Part shown: one piece after another, positions 22,505 through 23,485 of the stretch
How positions within the stretch are numbered: the first letter of the stretch is position 1
Layout: each line of letters begins with the position of its first letter
Origin: an uncultured Thermoleophilia bacterium
GTDB lineage: Bacteria; Actinomycetota; Thermoleophilia; Gaiellales; F1-60-MAGs149
Assembly: GCA_902806305.1 (NCBI GenBank)
Contig: CADCWC010000241.1
Coordinates: 1-23,485, forward strand
DNA: 23,485 bases
Direction of reading: 5' to 3'
The notes under the pieces: generated by a model
Database searches by the model: none
What the model was told of the DNA's origin: nothing
Seen by the model: the letters and a program-made list of their open reading frames with translations, nothing else
Made by a program: the position numbers and the translations under genes

Positions 22505-23485
22505 TCAGATGGCCGGGACGGCCGGCTGACCCTCGGGTTCGGTGCGCTGCATCTCCCGCAGCTCGTCGATCGTCCAGTGACACCGCATGAAGTGGCCGGG
22601 CTCCTTCTCCTCGAGCGGCGGCTGCTCCGTCTCGCAGAGGGCGCTCTTCTGGCGCGGGCAGCGGGAGTGGAACACGCAGCCCGTCGGCAGGTTGGCCGCG
22701 CTCGGGATCTCGCCCGCGAGCCGGATCCGCTTCTTGTCCGTCTCGTCGAGGGTGGGGACCGCCGAGAGCAGCGCCTCGGTGTACGGATGGTGCGGCGCGC
22801 TGAACACCGTCTCGGCGTCGCCGAGCTCGAGCACGTGCCCGAGGTAGAGCACGGCGATCCGGTCGGCGAGGTAGCGCACCACGCCGAGGTCGTGGGAGAT
22901 GAACAGGTACGCGGTCGACCGGTCCTGCTGCAGGTCGGCGAGCAGGTTCAGGATCGCCGCCTGGACCGACACGTCGAGCGCGGACGTCGGCTCGTCGCAG
23001 ACCACCATCCGCGGCTCGCCCGCGAAGGCCCGCGCGATCGCCACGCGCTGCTTCAGGCCACCGGAGAGCTGCCGGGGCTTGGCGTCGAGGTGCAGCTGCG
23101 TCAACCGCACACCGGAGGCGATGTCCTGGACGCGCTGCTCCACCTCCTTGCCGCCCATGCCGAGCAGCTTGACGACGGCACGACCGATGATCCCGCGCAC
23201 CGAGGAGCGACGGTTCAGGGCGGCGTCGGGGTTCTGGAAGACGATCTGGATGGCGCGCACCTGGTCGCGGTCGCGCCGCAGGATCGAGCCCGCGAGCGGC
23301 TGGCCGTCGAGCTCGAGCGTGCCGCCGGCGTCGGGCCCGCTGAGGCCGAGCAGGACGCGGGCGAAGGTCGTCTTGCCGCTGCCCGACTCCCCGACCAGGC
23401 CGAGCGTCTCGCCCGGCTTCAGCTCGAGGTTGATGTCCGTCAGGGCGCGCACGCCGGCGCCCTCCTGCCGGAACGTCTTGTGCAC
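22505..23485 (-). CDS. dipeptide/oligopeptide ABC transporter ATP-binding protein (partial at the right edge)
   Basis: At least 326 residues of an Opp/DppF-type ATPase. Walker A is GESGSGKTT, the Q-loop is QIVFQNPDAALN, the signature is LSGGLKQR (Leu where Gln is usual), Walker B is MVVCDEPTSALD, and the H-loop is FISHDL. The C-terminal oligopeptide-transporter extension has HHPYTEALLSAVPTL and GCVFHSRCP...C...RCHW, whose cysteines in some relatives bind a cluster. The reading frame reaches the last base of the window and begins within the first strand (HKTFRQEG), so the true start, and perhaps a fused DppD-like half, lies outside. It energises uptake of peptides or other solutes. Linkage to betaine uptake is possible but unsupported. 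Confidence 0.93.
   Translation of the reverse strand: MHKTFRQEGAGVRALTDINLELKPGETLGLVGESGSGKTTFARVLLGLSGPDAGGTLELDGQPLAGSILRRDRDQVRAIQIVFQNPDAALNRRSSVRGIIGRAVVKLLGMGGKEVEQRVQDIASGVRLTQLHLDAKPRQLSGGLKQRVAIARAFAGEPRMVVCDEPTSALDVSVQAAILNLLADLQQDRSTAYLFISHDLGVVRYLADRIAVLYLGHVLELGDAETVFSAPHHPYTEALLSAVPTLDETDKKRIRLAGEIPSAANLPTGCVFHSRCPRQKSALCETEQPPLEEKEPGHFMRCHWTIDELREMQRTEPEGQPAVPAI

Overview
The window is very GC-rich (clearly above 70% by eye) and densely packed. It has many GTG/TTG starts, 4-bp start/stop overlaps, IclR regulators and an actinobacterial-style VanW protein. This points to a high-GC actinobacterium. A thermoleophilian such as Solirubrobacterales or Gaiellales is a reasonable guess but is not proven. 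I see no tRNA or rRNA genes, CRISPR arrays, insertion sequences or phage genes.

Region 1 (45-9057, minus strand) is a nine-gene run, read from right to left: IclR regulator, B12-binding corrinoid protein, MetV-like iron-sulfur protein, MetF-like methylene-THF reductase, methyl-THF:corrinoid methyltransferase, RACo/RamA-type ATP-dependent corrinoid activator, DUF1638 protein, dimethylglycine/sarcosine dehydrogenase-like flavoprotein fused to a GcvT domain, and a GFA-type zinc protein. Five of the eight junctions are ATGA or GTGA overlaps, so the run is almost certainly one translationally coupled operon. Diverging from it is a non-pyrrolysine MttB-family methyltransferase (9184-10623), followed by a Gfo/Idh/MocA oxidoreductase. 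Together these look like a complete corrinoid-dependent demethylation route. MttB moves a methyl from a quaternary amine to the corrinoid protein, the MtgA-like enzyme passes it to THF, and MetF/MetV oxidises methyl-THF to methylene-THF. The flavoprotein can then oxidise the resulting tertiary amine, again yielding methylene-THF. The activator would rescue Co(II) corrinoid.

Region 2 (11675-17274) holds a second, paralogous MttB on the minus strand. Diverging from it are a cupin, a class III (GABA-type) aminotransferase and a semialdehyde-dehydrogenase-like ALDH, followed by a second IclR gene. This looks like a module for the carbon skeleton of an omega-amino betaine. Gamma-butyrobetaine to GABA to succinate semialdehyde to succinate is one attractive but unproven reading. 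It has no corrinoid protein of its own and presumably uses the one in region 1.

Region 3 (17321-22488) is ordinary chromosome: an NmrA-like NAD(P) protein diverging from a SAM methyltransferase, a secreted AMIN-like/Gmad2 protein diverging from a VanW/G5 cell-wall protein, a structured intergenic stretch, and a small conserved protein with a possible nuclease-like fold. Region 4 (22505 to the right edge) is a dipeptide/oligopeptide ABC transporter ATPase cut by the window edge.

Several genes in regions 2 and 3 have a TAnnnT-like -10 box 6-8 nt before the start codon, which suggests leaderless transcripts and helps fix starts. The two MttB promoter regions carry inverted repeats and share a 15-nt near-identical motif, which may be regulator sites.
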